Shown here piece after piece: positions 25,574-43,204 of a DNA stretch of 64,000 nucleotides (positions within the stretch are counted from its first letter, which is position 1; the number at the start of each line of letters is the position of its first letter). The DNA is from Owenia fusiformis. Lineage: Eukaryota > Annelida > Polychaeta > Sabellida > Oweniidae. The DNA lies in NCBI GenBank assembly GCA_903813345.2, contig CAIIXF020000008.1, positions 10,755,278 to 10,819,277 on the forward strand, read 5' to 3'. The notes beneath the pieces were generated by a model. That model was not told the origin of the DNA. It worked only from the letters and a program-made list of their open reading frames with translations, and did no database searches. Made by a program: the position numbers and the translations under genes.

Positions 25574-32834
<7,261 letters not shown>

Positions 32835-33130
32835 GAACACTGATATGACATCTGGTTCCACAGATCGTTCAAGTTAGACATCTCAACTATGAAACCTACG
32901 AATATGGTTGGTGTTAGAATGCAGACAGTGTATAGATCAGGGATGACAAACAGGGTGGTCCATTGACATTCTAAGGGACCTCTATGCTCTCTGGTTATCT
33001 GTTGACCAACTGAAGTGGACTGAGTATATATGCAATGGATATTCTTGACTGATTTGTGACTGCTATGCTATAACTGACATGTATGGTGCATTCATGGATT
33101 ATTAGTATTATCAAGAATTCAAACATGACT
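32835..33130 (+). other. GPATCH11 3' flank / probable 3' UTR
   Basis: About 300 bp between the stop codon and the 3' end of the LINE. No clear AATAAA was seen before the LINE, so the transcript end could lie within LINE sequence. Confidence 0.45.
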
Positions 33131-33327
33131 GTATTGTATTGTATTGTATATTTATTTACCTCTAATGACTAGAGAGTTACAATTATAAAGTTACAAATTG
33201 AAATAATGAATAAAAACACACATATTTAAAATAGTGAAGAAATGTATATCCCAAGTTAAGATGAAACCTTTATAGATACCAATGCCATCTTCCCCAAGGT
33301 CGATAGCTCAGGACCAAAATAGAGTTG

Positions 33328-36300
33328 TCATACCAACAACGAATTTCTTTTGATTTGCATAGCAAGAATTATGTCAGCTGTTTTTAACTGAATTTCGGTT
33401 GTACTTTCACCAAATATTTGTTTTACACGTAACTCATTGCTCATATTATAATCGTTGTCAAATGTTCCATGATATAAATTATTCATTTGCAAACGCTCGA
33501 AGCTGAATGCATCACATTGAAACAGGAAATGTTCCATTGTTTCAGGTTCCTTTTTACCACATAGAGTACACTGTAGATTATAAATTGATCTATTCCATTT
33601 CTTACAGGAGTTCAAATTGAATTGACCCGTCAATAATTTGACGACGGCTTTAAAACTGTTTAACCTATTTGGAAACTCTTGAGCTAAGATCCACCATATG
33701 TTTGGTGTTTTACATTTATGGACAGTTAGAAAATGAGAAAGGCCTGGATGTAACATGCACCTAATCCTGAAAATTGTCTCCTGAAGGTCTTTCACACGAC
33801 TACAGATCAAACGTTTCCAAGCAGCCTTTGGGATATGTTGACCGTTAAGCATAAGTTTTACATTTTCAATTAGGTCGTATTTTAGAGCTGTACACCACAT
33901 CTGTGCAATTGGAGAGGTCATTCGTATACGGGCAATTTTAAATTCCATAACTGTCATTCTAAAAATCATCACCCGTTTGTATATATTAGCCATTGGCAGG
34001 TGTAAGAGCATCCATATAAACATTAATTTTGAGATGTCAACTCTGTATTCCATTCCCCACCAACCGAGGGGTTCGTAAGCCACGGGGCACTCTGCAAAAG
34101 CAGGGAGTGATTGAATCCTCCTGCCTACCTTACGCTGTGCAGTTTCCATCTGTGATATGTCATTTGACGAATACGGAATTACATTAGAGCCGTATGTCAT
34201 GGAAGGAATTGCAAATGTTTCATATAATTTTGCAGATGTCAAAGGGCGCATTCCACCGACGTCAGCTCCCAATCCTTGGAGAGCATTGTATTTACGGAGA
34301 CCCTTGTTAATACTCTCATCAACGTACTGGGAAATTGAGTTGTTTGATAACGGTAATCCAAGATGTACAGTGCTATTTGTCGTCTGCACAGGAATCCCAT
34401 TAATCACGACATTCGTAAATTGATCGCCTCTTTTCTTCCCAAAAGTTAACGTTTTGCATTTACCTGGGTGAATTTCATATCTCCACTTGAGACTATGATT
34501 GAACACTGCATTTAATAAAATATTCATGCTGATTTTGTCGGTGGTCATAATTGTCATATCATCAGCGTACACCGGACAAGTTACATCAATGTCGTTAATC
34601 TTAGCACCAATACGTAGGTCTATTAATTCTTCTATGAGGTCAGCGTTGTACAGCTGGTACAGGAGCATACTATATACGCCCCCCTGATGGACTCCCCGTC
34701 GAACGTCAAAAGTGTCCGAAAAATGTTCCCCTACACGCACTTTGCACTTATATGTGTTATAAGAGTCAAAAAGGATGCGCCATAATTTTCCACGGACACC
34801 AATGTTGTTATACAGCTTATGAAAAAGTCCGTTAATCCATACACTATCGAATGCCTTACGAATGTCAAGCGTTGTGACGTAAACGTTACGTCCTAAGTCT
34901 ACGTTATGCGACATTGCCTCTTGTGCTAACATGTAGGAATGTACAGATGAACACGATTTCAAAGATGCTCCTTGTAATTGGGGAATGTGCTTAAGGATAT
35001 GTGGCTTGCTCCTGTTTAACAAGAAAATATCAAACGTTTTCCGTAGTGACGTCATTAGTGTAATTCCACGGTGATCGTCTTTTTCCAAGGGATCACGTTT
35101 CCCACCTTTCAGAAGGGGAATTAGTATACCAGTTCTAAATAAAGATGGCGTGTATTCATTACCGACGATATGCTTGAAAATTAAGTAAATAAAGTCAATT
35201 ACGGCTGAACCACCGTATCTGAGATGTTCCGTAGATATACCGTCGTCACCAGCTGCTTTATTTAGATCTAATTGGTTTATAGCGGTTTCGATCTCGCTCC
35301 TTTTAATAGGGTCATTTAAAAACACATTTTCTTGCGAAGTTGAGGCAGCTTTCATTTCCAAAATTTCATTGTTAATTAGATGATAAAAATCGTCGTCGTA
35401 ATTGCCATGATTAGACGGGGTGGCTAATTTTTCAAAGTAATTCTTCCATTCCATGCACACTTCCTGAGGATCTGATATAACAACACCATCGTCATTTTTC
35501 ACTAGACTAGATTTAGGACCACCACGCTTACGGCTCTTGTTCAGTAAATACCAAAACATGTTTTGATCTAGTTCCTCCGATTCATACAATTTATTTAGTT
35601 CAGAATGTTCAAAAATATATCTTGCACTATTGTATGCTTTAATAAAAGCCTTCTTTGCATGTTTGTACTTTATTCTGGTTCTATCGGTTTCCGCTCGAGG
35701 TCGCCCTGCTGTGACCCAATCACGCCAAGTAGTATTCCTCTCTTTAACAAGGGCCGTAAGGTCACTATTCCAGAACGGCTTTAAATGCTTAGAAAATTTT
35801 CTCTTTGGAATTGCTTTGTCGCATACATCATTCATTAATTGTGTAAATATTTGCAAAAGGGAGTCAATAGAAGCATTACTGATATGGGTTGCACCCTTAA
35901 GTTCATTCGACAAAGTATTCAGATATTCGGCTAAAACGTTCGTATATGCAGTTTCTATATGTTCCGCTGAGACCTTTTTCCATGCTGGCTTACTACTATG
36001 CGTATTATTGACATATACGTGCTTTAGATTTTTAACGTTAATCGTGATTGACAGATGAAGATGGTCACTTGTATTAGATGCATGTTCAGGCACTACTTTA
36101 CACACAGATATATTTGAAATTTCCTCACTCGATAAAATACAATGATCTATATAAGACCTGTTTCCACGACTATCTTCAAAGGTAAATATTGGACCACTTC
36201 CACAAACTAAATCCACTACTGAGAGACATTTCGATTTACACAATTCATGCAGTTTACGTGCATTAGTAGAGGGATGACCAAAACATCTATTTACACCATA

Positions 36301-36882
36301 CAGATTTCCAAAGTTGGCATTCATATCACCTAATATCATAATTTTACCATAATACTCAACATCTGATATGAACTGAAAAATGTCATTTAATACATCATTG
36401 TAATCATCAAACGTACATTGTTGCTGAGGGAAATATACTGAAAATATATACAGATTGGTCTCAGCTTTTATCTTTATACACACCATTCTATCCGTATACA
36501 TCTTAACCATCGGGATTACAGAGCGGCTTAAAGACTTTCTATAAAATATTCCAACGCCACCATGGCCTGTAATTTTACCGCAATTCTCATTTTTGAGCAT
36601 CTTGCTACTTTTACATATACATTCAAACTCTGAGGAGATAGAACACAGTTTTTGCAGATTACAGTCGTACAATTTGTGTTCGGAAACAGCAACAATATCA
36701 TGCTCATTTAAAAGGTGTTTCAAATGTTCAGTTGATGAATTAAGACCTCTTAGATTCCAGCATGCTATTTTTAGATTGCAAATTACACTCATTGCAATTA
36801 GTAACAAAAATATAATAGTTGTGCGGCAGTTATTGAGAATATGCATTTTAACCTTAATACCGTGCTTAAATGAGTAGAGCAC
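33328..36882 (-). CDS. LINE ORF2: endonuclease-reverse transcriptase, intact
   Basis: 1,184 codons from the GTG at 36882; the first ATGs are at 36846 and 36792 (MSVICNLKIACWNLRGL), and the latter starts right at the endonuclease. An apurinic-like endonuclease (EEP fold) spans about residues 31-275: WNLRG, SEHKL, ILGDMNANFG, YIDHCILS, TSDHLHLS. Reverse transcriptase spans about 515-800: DDGISTEHL, PLLKGGKRDP, TLDIRKAFDSVW, RRGVHQGGVYS and the catalytic VYADDMTIM at about 770. A C-terminal CCHC knuckle (CTLCGKKEPETMEHFLFQC) is at about 1104. No RNase H domain was seen. No stops or frameshifts interrupt it, so the element may be active. The clade (CR1/Jockey/I-type group) is unresolved. Confidence 0.95.
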   Translation of the reverse strand: MLYSFKHGIKVKMHILNNCRTTIIFLLLIAMSVICNLKIACWNLRGLNSSTEHLKHLLNEHDIVAVSEHKLYDCNLQKLCSISSEFECICKSSKMLKNENCGKITGHGGVGIFYRKSLSRSVIPMVKMYTDRMVCIKIKAETNLYIFSVYFPQQQCTFDDYNDVLNDIFQFISDVEYYGKIMILGDMNANFGNLYGVNRCFGHPSTNARKLHELCKSKCLSVVDLVCGSGPIFTFEDSRGNRSYIDHCILSSEEISNISVCKVVPEHASNTSDHLHLSITINVKNLKHVYVNNTHSSKPAWKKVSAEHIETAYTNVLAEYLNTLSNELKGATHISNASIDSLLQIFTQLMNDVCDKAIPKRKFSKHLKPFWNSDLTALVKERNTTWRDWVTAGRPRAETDRTRIKYKHAKKAFIKAYNSARYIFEHSELNKLYESEELDQNMFWYLLNKSRKRGGPKSSLVKNDDGVVISDPQEVCMEWKNYFEKLATPSNHGNYDDDFYHLINNEILEMKAASTSQENVFLNDPIKRSEIETAINQLDLNKAAGDDGISTEHLRYGGSAVIDFIYLIFKHIVGNEYTPSLFRTGILIPLLKGGKRDPLEKDDHRGITLMTSLRKTFDIFLLNRSKPHILKHIPQLQGASLKSCSSVHSYMLAQEAMSHNVDLGRNVYVTTLDIRKAFDSVWINGLFHKLYNNIGVRGKLWRILFDSYNTYKCKVRVGEHFSDTFDVRRGVHQGGVYSMLLYQLYNADLIEELIDLRIGAKINDIDVTCPVYADDMTIMTTDKISMNILLNAVFNHSLKWRYEIHPGKCKTLTFGKKRGDQFTNVVINGIPVQTTNSTVHLGLPLSNNSISQYVDESINKGLRKYNALQGLGADVGGMRPLTSAKLYETFAIPSMTYGSNVIPYSSNDISQMETAQRKVGRRIQSLPAFAECPVAYEPLGWWGMEYRVDISKLMFIWMLLHLPMANIYKRVMIFRMTVMEFKIARIRMTSPIAQMWCTALKYDLIENVKLMLNGQHIPKAAWKRLICSRVKDLQETIFRIRCMLHPGLSHFLTVHKCKTPNIWWILAQEFPNRLNSFKAVVKLLTGQFNLNSCKKWNRSIYNLQCTLCGKKEPETMEHFLFQCDAFSFERLQMNNLYHGTFDNDYNMSNELRVKQIFGESTTEIQLKTADIILAMQIKRNSLLV

Positions 36883-36885
36883 CGT

Positions 36886-38079
36886 TCACTTGCCGTAATC
36901 AACCCTATCGTACCAATCGATTCTGTTATGTCCATTGTCATCAACGCTTCTCGATCTAGGATCCTTAGAATGATCATATTCATAAACCTTTGAGTTGCGA
37001 CTTTGATAGGAACGCGGGTGTCCATCATCATCGTCATCGCGATCGAGGTAAGGGGGGCGAGCCTGTCGTCGATCCTCATTTTCCTGGCGCCTATTAGAGT
37101 ACCTCAGACGAGGGGGTAGCTGATCAGATCGTCGATCAGTATAAGGACGAGTCCTCCATTCCCGACATGCGATGGGTGTTGGCCACATGTCACTTTCCAT
37201 AGCTTTGGAGGCTGTAGAGAGGGGCACAATAATCTTGCATCCCACGCGATAACTGTTGACTCTATTGTGAACTACGTATACTTGTAAGATTTTAATATCC
37301 TTACTATTCGCATGTTCTTTAACTATCTTTATAGTGTCATCGTCGGATTCGGACTCTTCTTGGCATATGTTCTCTAAATATAAAGTTTTTGACCTTTCGA
37401 AAGCAATACCACGAAGCCCGCGTTTTGTGCGCGTCGTTTGTGCGTTATCCCTGTTTTTGCTGGGTGCGTTAAGTGGCTTAAACGGTACCATTTTAACAGG
37501 AGATTTCTTTTTCGCCACAATCTCGTTCCAGTTTTGCGTGCTCGTGTCTGCTCGAGGAATTTGATTGTCCTGAGACTCGATATAGGAAGAAGGCACGGCA
37601 GATTCCGACCGACTACGCGTTCTTAAAGCGCCAGTCCTCTGAGGAAGCTGTGGGAAGTCCGTATCATGATCTTTAAGATATTCTGGATAGAACGTTTGAC
37701 TTTCATTGGAAGGAGCACGTGTTGTTTGTTTATCAACAAATGTTTTTTGCGGTTGATCAGCTGATTGTACTGTCTTAATACTCAAGTTTGTTGCTTTACT
37801 CATATCTGGGTCAGAGCTAGCCTTATTAGGGTCATTACTCGTGGTAGAACTTACGGTTACCTGTGATTGTACACTAATAGGATTAGACTCATTGGTTGGA
37901 CTCAGCACTGGGCCTGTTGTACGGTTTATTCTAAAGAGAATGCTTTGAACTATCCCTTCCAAAAGACTAATGTCTTTCTTCAAACCGACAATTTCTTTAT
38001 TATACGTATTCTTCATATCAAGTAATTGTTTCTCACCTTCACACTGCTTTGCATTCAATTCCCGAATTTGACTTTTCAC
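36886..38079 (-). CDS. LINE ORF1, 397 codons visible, probably 5'-truncated
   Basis: Directly upstream of ORF2 and in the same frame, separated by TGA (36888-36886) and one codon (ACG). The N-terminal part (QIRELNAKQCEGEKQLLDMK ...) is coiled-coil-like. The middle is rich in Ser, Pro and Thr. The C-terminal part is Arg/Asp-rich (RPPYLDRDDDDDGHPR). No zinc knuckle was recognised. Only GTG or other non-ATG codons are available as a start and the frame closes upstream at 38106-38104, so the true start is probably lost. By analogy with LINE ORF1 proteins it would bind element RNA. Confidence 0.75.
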   Translation of the reverse strand: MKSQIRELNAKQCEGEKQLLDMKNTYNKEIVGLKKDISLLEGIVQSILFRINRTTGPVLSPTNESNPISVQSQVTVSSTTSNDPNKASSDPDMSKATNLSIKTVQSADQPQKTFVDKQTTRAPSNESQTFYPEYLKDHDTDFPQLPQRTGALRTRSRSESAVPSSYIESQDNQIPRADTSTQNWNEIVAKKKSPVKMVPFKPLNAPSKNRDNAQTTRTKRGLRGIAFERSKTLYLENICQEESESDDDTIKIVKEHANSKDIKILQVYVVHNRVNSYRVGCKIIVPLSTASKAMESDMWPTPIACREWRTRPYTDRRSDQLPPRLRYSNRRQENEDRRQARPPYLDRDDDDDGHPRSYQSRNSKVYEYDHSKDPRSRSVDDNGHNRIDWYDRVDYGK

Positions 38080-38273
38080 AACTTCTATAAACTGTGAGCA
38101 AAGTCAATGTTTCACCCGGGGGCATATTCGAGATCAATGCCCCAGCTCTGTACTAAGTGTTTTGTTCAGTGCAAAAGCTCAACCGGAAGTAGAAAAAATT
38201 AAAAAAAGTGGAAATGAACATCGGAATTGATGATTTTTGCAATATTCTGGTGAGTTTTCATGTTCGAATCATA

Positions 38274-38417
38274 ATATAGACCTCAGAGCAGGGCTACTAT
38301 TTTTGAATACACCCCTTAGGACTAGGCACAAAAACTTTCGAAAAACTTACAGAAAACGTTTGTGCCAAGCCCTGCGGGGTGTATTCAAAAATAGTAGCCC
38401 CTTTCTTCGGTCTATAT
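38274..38417. mobile_element. 144-bp hairpin MITE
   Basis: Inverted arms ATATAGACC ... GGCTACTATTTTTGAATACA and its complement, ending GGTCTATAT. Arms of about 60 bp with a short loop. Confidence 0.75.
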
Positions 38418-39526
38418 TTCTTAAATAAAACTAGGAATAACAAAATGTCTAACATTGGTTGTCTCCAGATGTGAGGTTCTACTACAATGGCCTGCTTGTA
38501 TTCTTATCTAAGAATATCAATGGTGTCTGTTGGTTGAGGTATAGATATTATCAATAATCAATTCCACTTTCTGATGGAGAAACAAATTTCAAAGTGAAAG
38601 TTTCTAAAACATTATCATGTTGCTGGTAGTATCTGACAGATAATGGCTGGCCCTATCCGCTGTACTATGCGTTGTACCAGAATTGGATGATGTGCAATAT
38701 TGCACACATTATGTGTTATAGGCTATAATCACTTGGATACTACCAGTGTATGTATGCCAATTTTAGGGAAATATATTGTACCTCATAACAATAACAAAAA
38801 TAAATGTTTTATTTTTAAATATTATTTTTGTAGTTTATTCCATTCATTACTTTCATATTCATTCCTTGAATATTTAAACAAGACTATATTCTCATTAGGA
38901 AAATCAGCAAACATACCATCAATTCAAAATCATTAACAATCTTTTGTTTTTATGCATGTTATGTCACTACCAGAAGTGTTGACATATTGTTATAGTCTCC
39001 AACTTGGTGTTCGGTAGTTGGTGTTTGGTGGTTGGCATTTGATGTCTGTAACAAATTGCAGGTGGTGACATTTTGCATGTATATGCCTTGTCTGATATAG
39101 TCATTCTCAGAACTTAAAGTTGTACTCAATTATGAGAGTATCTTCTACTGTAGAACCCCCGAATACCATACAAATAGCCCACATGGGTTAAGCCTATTGT
39201 TTTGTGCAGAATTTAGGGTTCCTCAATTTAAGAGTCATCTATGTATAATGTTAGAAAGAACCCTAATAAAAAGGGATGACAGTCCTTATATTCACATTAG
39301 ATCAAAGAATTAAGTGAACATTACCTTCATATTGTCACTGTGTTATGGTCTGAAGCATGGTACATATATCACATACTCCTCTAGTTAGTTATAAATATCT
39401 GCCTTTAGAAAGTGTCCAAAATTTTAAAAGACTGGATTAATAAAATCTATTTCATGTTAGGAGCCTTAGTAAATAATGATTTTGTATGGAAATGTTGAAG
39501 AATATAATATATGGTATTTGCTGATA
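38418..39526 (-). other. CDC23 3' flank / probable 3' UTR
   Basis: Downstream of the CDC23 stop on the minus strand. Minus-strand AATAAA-type motifs occur near 38806 and 38834. Contains the TATGTCAC-type repeat at 38956-39095. Confidence 0.45.
38956..39095 (+). repeat. TATGTCAC-type dispersed repeat
   Basis: Begins TATGTCACTACCAGAAG and GACATATTGTTATAGTCTCC, ends GGTGGTGACATTTTGCATG. Related pieces occur at 57977-58080, 62026-62058 and, inverted, at 62395-62467. Confidence 0.65.
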
Positions 39527-39712
39527 TCAGGGTGTAAATGTGAGATTCATAGGAGAGAGTCTACTAAGAGGACTATCAGCCACAGCATTCACAGCTAAAT
39601 GTCTATCAGATGTGATAGATCCTCCATTGTCCTCAACCTGCATGGCAACACCATCACCTAGCGACCGTAACCTAGCGATCTGACGTAAGAGGGCTTTACC
39701 TTCTTCTCTGGT
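39527..39712 (-). CDS. CDC23: CDC23 last exon
   Basis: 61 residues plus TGA at 39529-39527, starting TREEGKALLRQ directly after acceptor TTCCAG. Phase 0 at its start. The C-terminal motif SPMNLTFTP is conserved with vertebrates. Confidence 0.9.
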   Translation of the reverse strand, partial: TREEGKALLRQIARLRSLGDGVAMQVEDNGGSITSDRHLAVNAVADSPLSRLSPMNLTFTP

Positions 39713-40540
39713 CTGGAATATAGAGAATAGAAGCCAAATTATTGCATGATATTTAATCAGAAAACAAAAACAAATCAAATGACTTTAACTCTGCTAGAGA
39801 CATTGCAAAGCTATGCTTTCTTTTTTCCTAATAAGCTGCTTGGTCTATGCCTTAAAGTCTCCGATAAATCGGACTACGTATACCGCCGTGTTTACATTAG
39901 GGGATTAGAAGAGTTAATTTGTATTTAGGTATGCAAGCAATATCAATATTAGGCCTTCATGCATGTACTCGCATGTACAATCAGCATGCCCTTCAATATT
40001 ATATAAACCAGGCTATTTAAGTACTACAAAATGTACACTACTTATGTGTGTACTACATGGGAATACGATTTCTTGGGAAACAAAACACAAATACTTTTTA
40101 TATGTTCAAAATGAGCCATTTGATTGATGCATACACTTAATAGCTCATTAATAACATCTAGAAAGTATATCTAATAGTAATTTTCAATTTCAATGGTGAA
40201 ACTTGGCTGTTTACGATTATACGGGAAATCAACATGGGACGAAGATTGTTCACCTTCCTGACTTACCTCTGAAGCCTGTACCTTGTAATCTCTTTATATA
40301 GGTTAGCGAGAGCGCTGCGCCTGCGCAGTTTTAAACTTTGGCGCACACTTTAATACAATTTAACTTGAACAAATGCTTTCATTTTGTGAGTTCATCAAAT
40401 CCTTAAATTATATTGTTACTTACTGCATTAAATTCTGTACATTTCTGAGCTGCAGTATGGGCATCATCCAACTGACCATTCTTCAAGTGATAGTTTGCAA
40501 GGTATCTGTAAGCCTGTGGCTGCTCATCAAAATTAAACAT
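39527..40540 (-). CDS. CDC23: CDC23/APC8 (anaphase-promoting complex subunit 8), last two exons, partial
   Basis: Minus-strand exons 40540-40424 (117 nt) and 39712-39527 (186 nt including TGA). The acceptor is TTTCAG before 40540, the donor GTAAGT follows 40424, and the acceptor TTCCAG precedes 39712. They code 100 residues: MFNFDEQPQAYRYLANYHLK ... KCTEFNA, then TREEGKALLRQIARLRSLGD ... SRLSPMNLTFTP. Human CDC23 ends with FRYLAQYYFK ... AQKCCAFND, TREEGKALLRQILQLRNQG ... RVSPLNLSSVTP, with the exon join at the equivalent place. CDC23 is a tetratricopeptide-repeat scaffold subunit of the APC/C ubiquitin ligase, which drives mitotic exit. The exons here hold the last TPR and the C-terminal tail, which has SP and TP phosphorylation-type sites. 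Upstream exons (most of about 590 residues) were not found in the 23 kb beyond. Confidence 0.9.
40424..40540 (-). CDS. CDC23: CDC23 penultimate exon (last TPR repeat)
   Basis: 39 codons between acceptor TTTCAG and donor GTAAGT, phase 0 at both ends. Codes AYRYLANYHLKNGQLDDAHT and AAQKCTEFNA, a TPR-type helix pair. Confidence 0.9.
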
Positions 40541-40924
40541 CTGAAACACATGAGCAGGTACCACGATTAGTCTTCATGTAATGGGTAATTCCAAGGAGCC
40601 TGGATGTATTTAATTTTTGAAATAAAAATATTTGAATTTTTAAACATATGATAGAAATAACCAGGAAGTAGTATTGTCTCTTTTTGGCAAAATTGACAAC
40701 CATCAGGTCAGATCATATCTTGTAAGACAGCATTCACACCATACAGCTGGTATAGGAGAATGTGAACATATACCCATTTACTCAACTACCATGGTATGTG
40801 ACATACATTTAGTTATACATCACACATGGAATACCTGATGATGACACAAAGAAAAAAATTTTGGATCCCTAATTAACCTTTGAAATGATCAACTATATAT
40901 TTTCAGACATCTCTTTGACATTAT

Positions 40925-41712
40925 CTATATGAATCCAAATGTGCTTCAACAATCTTTATGCTATTAACTCAATCTGTATGAATCCAAATGTGCTTCAACA
41001 AACAATCTTTATGCCATTAACTCAATCTGTATGGATCCAAATGTGCTTCAACAATCTTTATGCCATTACCTCAATCTATATGAATCCAAATGTGCTTCAA
41101 CAATCTTTATGCCATTAACTCAATCTGTATGGATCCAAATGTGCTTCAACAATCTTAATGCCATTAACTCAATCTGTATGAATCCAAATGTGCTTCAACA
41201 ATCTTTATGCTATTAACTCAATCTGTATGAATCCAAATGTGCTTCAACAATCTTTATGCCATTAACTCAATCTGTATGGATCCAAATGTGCTTCAACAAT
41301 CTTTATGCCATTACCTCAATCTATATGAATCCAAATGTGCTTCAACAATCTTTATGCCATTAACTCAATCTGTATGAATCCAAATGTGCTTCAACAATCT
41401 TTATGCCATTAACTCAATCTGTATGAATCCAAATGTGCTTCAACAATTCTTATGCCATTAACTCAATCTGTATGAATCCAAATGTGCTTCAACAATCTTT
41501 ATGCCATTAACTCAATCTGTATGAATCCAAATGTGCTTCAACAATCTTTATGCCATTAACTCAATCTGTATGAATCCAAATGTGCTTCAACAATTCTTAT
41601 GCCATTAACTCAATCTGTATGAATCCAAATGTGCTTCAACAATCTTTATGCCATTAACTCAATCTGTATGAATCCAAATGTGCTTCAACAATCTTTATGC
41701 CATTAACTCAAA
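40925..41712 (+). repeat. 49-bp minisatellite, about 16 copies
   Basis: Unit GAATCCAAATGTGCTTCAAC + AATCTTTATGCCATTAACTC + AATCTGTAT, 49 bp, with few differences. It lies just upstream of the CDC23 exons, so probably in a CDC23 intron. Confidence 0.93.
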
Positions 41713-42114
41713 TTATGAACTGATTTCCTTCCAGTTGATCGCTATTTACTCATTCTTCCTACCGTATATGTTTAATGCTACTTTCAGTTAGATATGCTGA
41801 TTTGTTTATGTTTGTGTATTTGTTCCATTCACTATCACTTGATATATTGTAAGTATTTCAAAACCACTTCATAATATTATTAAAACATCATCACAAAAAA
41901 CACTAACAGTGATTCACAGTACATTTATACAGGTATTCAAAGCCATGTGGTAATCAGAACAATGGCAACGCCAAAGCGTAGCGAATCCCATCGAACAGAA
42001 ATGGCTGGCATTTTTACAAACAAAATATATAGCAAATATCATAAAATAACACACATAAGAAAGGCCAGCATTTTCAAAATGGTTGCTCACTAGCCAAGTT
42101 GTCATCAGAAGAAG

Positions 42115-42902
42115 ATATAGTGAATAATGAATTAAAAACTGTAGATGATTGGTTCTGTGCTAACAAACTCTCATTGAACATTGATAAAACCAACTTTATG
42201 GTCTTTACAACTTCACAAAATAAGGTACCAGATAATATTTCAATCAAAATTAGAGACTCTTACATTATTCGTGTTTTTTCAACAAATTTTCTTGGCGTTA
42301 TAATTGACCAAAATTTAAATTGGAAAGAACATATTCGTAAAATTGCACTAAAAATTTCAAAAACCATAGGTACTCTATTTCGAATAAAACACAAACTCAG
42401 TATCAAATCATTATTGAATATCTATTACTCACTTATTTATTCACACTTACAATATTGCATCCCAGCTTGGGGTGGGACAGGAAAAACACATACTGATATC
42501 TTATTAAAGCTGCAGAAAAGATTTGCCCGCTTAGTTACTAATAGTGAATATAATAAAGCACCATCATCACCTTTATTTCAACAACTAAATATACTGAAAA
42601 TAAATGATATTTATAAACTCAATGTTCTTATCTTTACTTACAAATGCATCAAACGTCCATACAATTTTCCGAATGACTTATTTTGCAATTATTTTCAAGC
42701 AAATCAGCAGGTACACGACCACAATACAAGACAGACTGACAATCTTCATATTTCCAAATTTAGAACCAACTATGGCAAACGAAGTATTAAAACTCAAGGG
42801 GGAATAATCTGGAATTCAACTCCAGATGTTATCAAAAATTCAAAAACCATTTTTATTTTTAAGCGAGCCTTCAAAAGACATGTAATTAGTCTCTATGATT
42901 AG
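42115..42902 (+). pseudogene. LINE reverse transcriptase C-terminal fragment
   Basis: About 262 residues of open frame ending TAG at 42900-42902. It covers the end of the palm and the thumb region (LSLNIDKTNFMVF, FLGVIIDQNLNWKEHI, LIYSHLQYCIPAWGGT) and the C-terminal tail (GGIIWNSTPDVIKNS). The endonuclease and the catalytic YADD part are missing because of 5' truncation. An apparent start a few codons upstream lies in the target repeat and is not genuine. It is of a different family from the LINE at 33-38 kb. The frame is intact despite truncation, suggesting a recent insertion. Confidence 0.88.
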
Positions 42903-43204
42903 TACCCTGTACAAATTTTTAACAGATGCACCTTTTTCCATTTAGCTATTCTACATCATTAAAATGTTTTATTACATCTTTTATAATGTACATCATTTTT
43001 ATTTTTATTTGTTTCCCAGTTTGGCTTACATAATTTATACTTTGAGACACTTTGTAACATCAATAATAAATGTAACTAACAATATGCCATTTTTAAATAT
43101 TTTAGCTTGTGATAAGACATACACCCACTAGGGTGTCATTATCACTTATATGTATATATGTTTATATGATTTTAATAAATAAAAAAAAAAAAAAAAAAAA
43201 AAAA
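42115..43204 (+). mobile_element. 5'-truncated LINE with poly(A) tail, inserted in a repeat element
   Basis: The insertion begins right after AAGAAG at 42109-42114. It ends in a poly(A) run, followed by the same AAGAAG at 43205-43210, a 6-bp target duplication. The related element at 4182-5221 has the uninterrupted site (GTCATCAGAAGAAGTAATAT), which confirms the boundaries. An AATAAA-type signal lies just before the tail. Confidence 0.9.

Larger units (their letters stand above)
33131..38103 (-). mobile_element. Long LINE (non-LTR retrotransposon), nearly full length
   Basis: Minus-strand element with ORF1 (38079-36886), ORF2 (36882-33328), a 3' UTR and a 3' end made of a short pentamer repeat (ACAAT units, plus-strand 33131-33155) instead of poly(A). 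ORF1 has no ATG and its frame is open only to about 38103, so the 5' end is probably truncated just inside ORF1. Target duplications were not identified. It lies between the convergent GPATCH11 and CDC23 genes. ORF2 is intact. Confidence 0.92.

Noticed and set aside
34157-36058. Plus-strand ORFs of 62-142 codons
   Set aside because: They are antisense shadows of the LINE endonuclease-reverse transcriptase on the minus strand.
42099-42114. Start codon for the LINE fragment ORF at 42099
   Set aside because: The bases belong to the target repeat and its duplication, and the codon is TTG. The LINE part starts at 42115 mid-protein.
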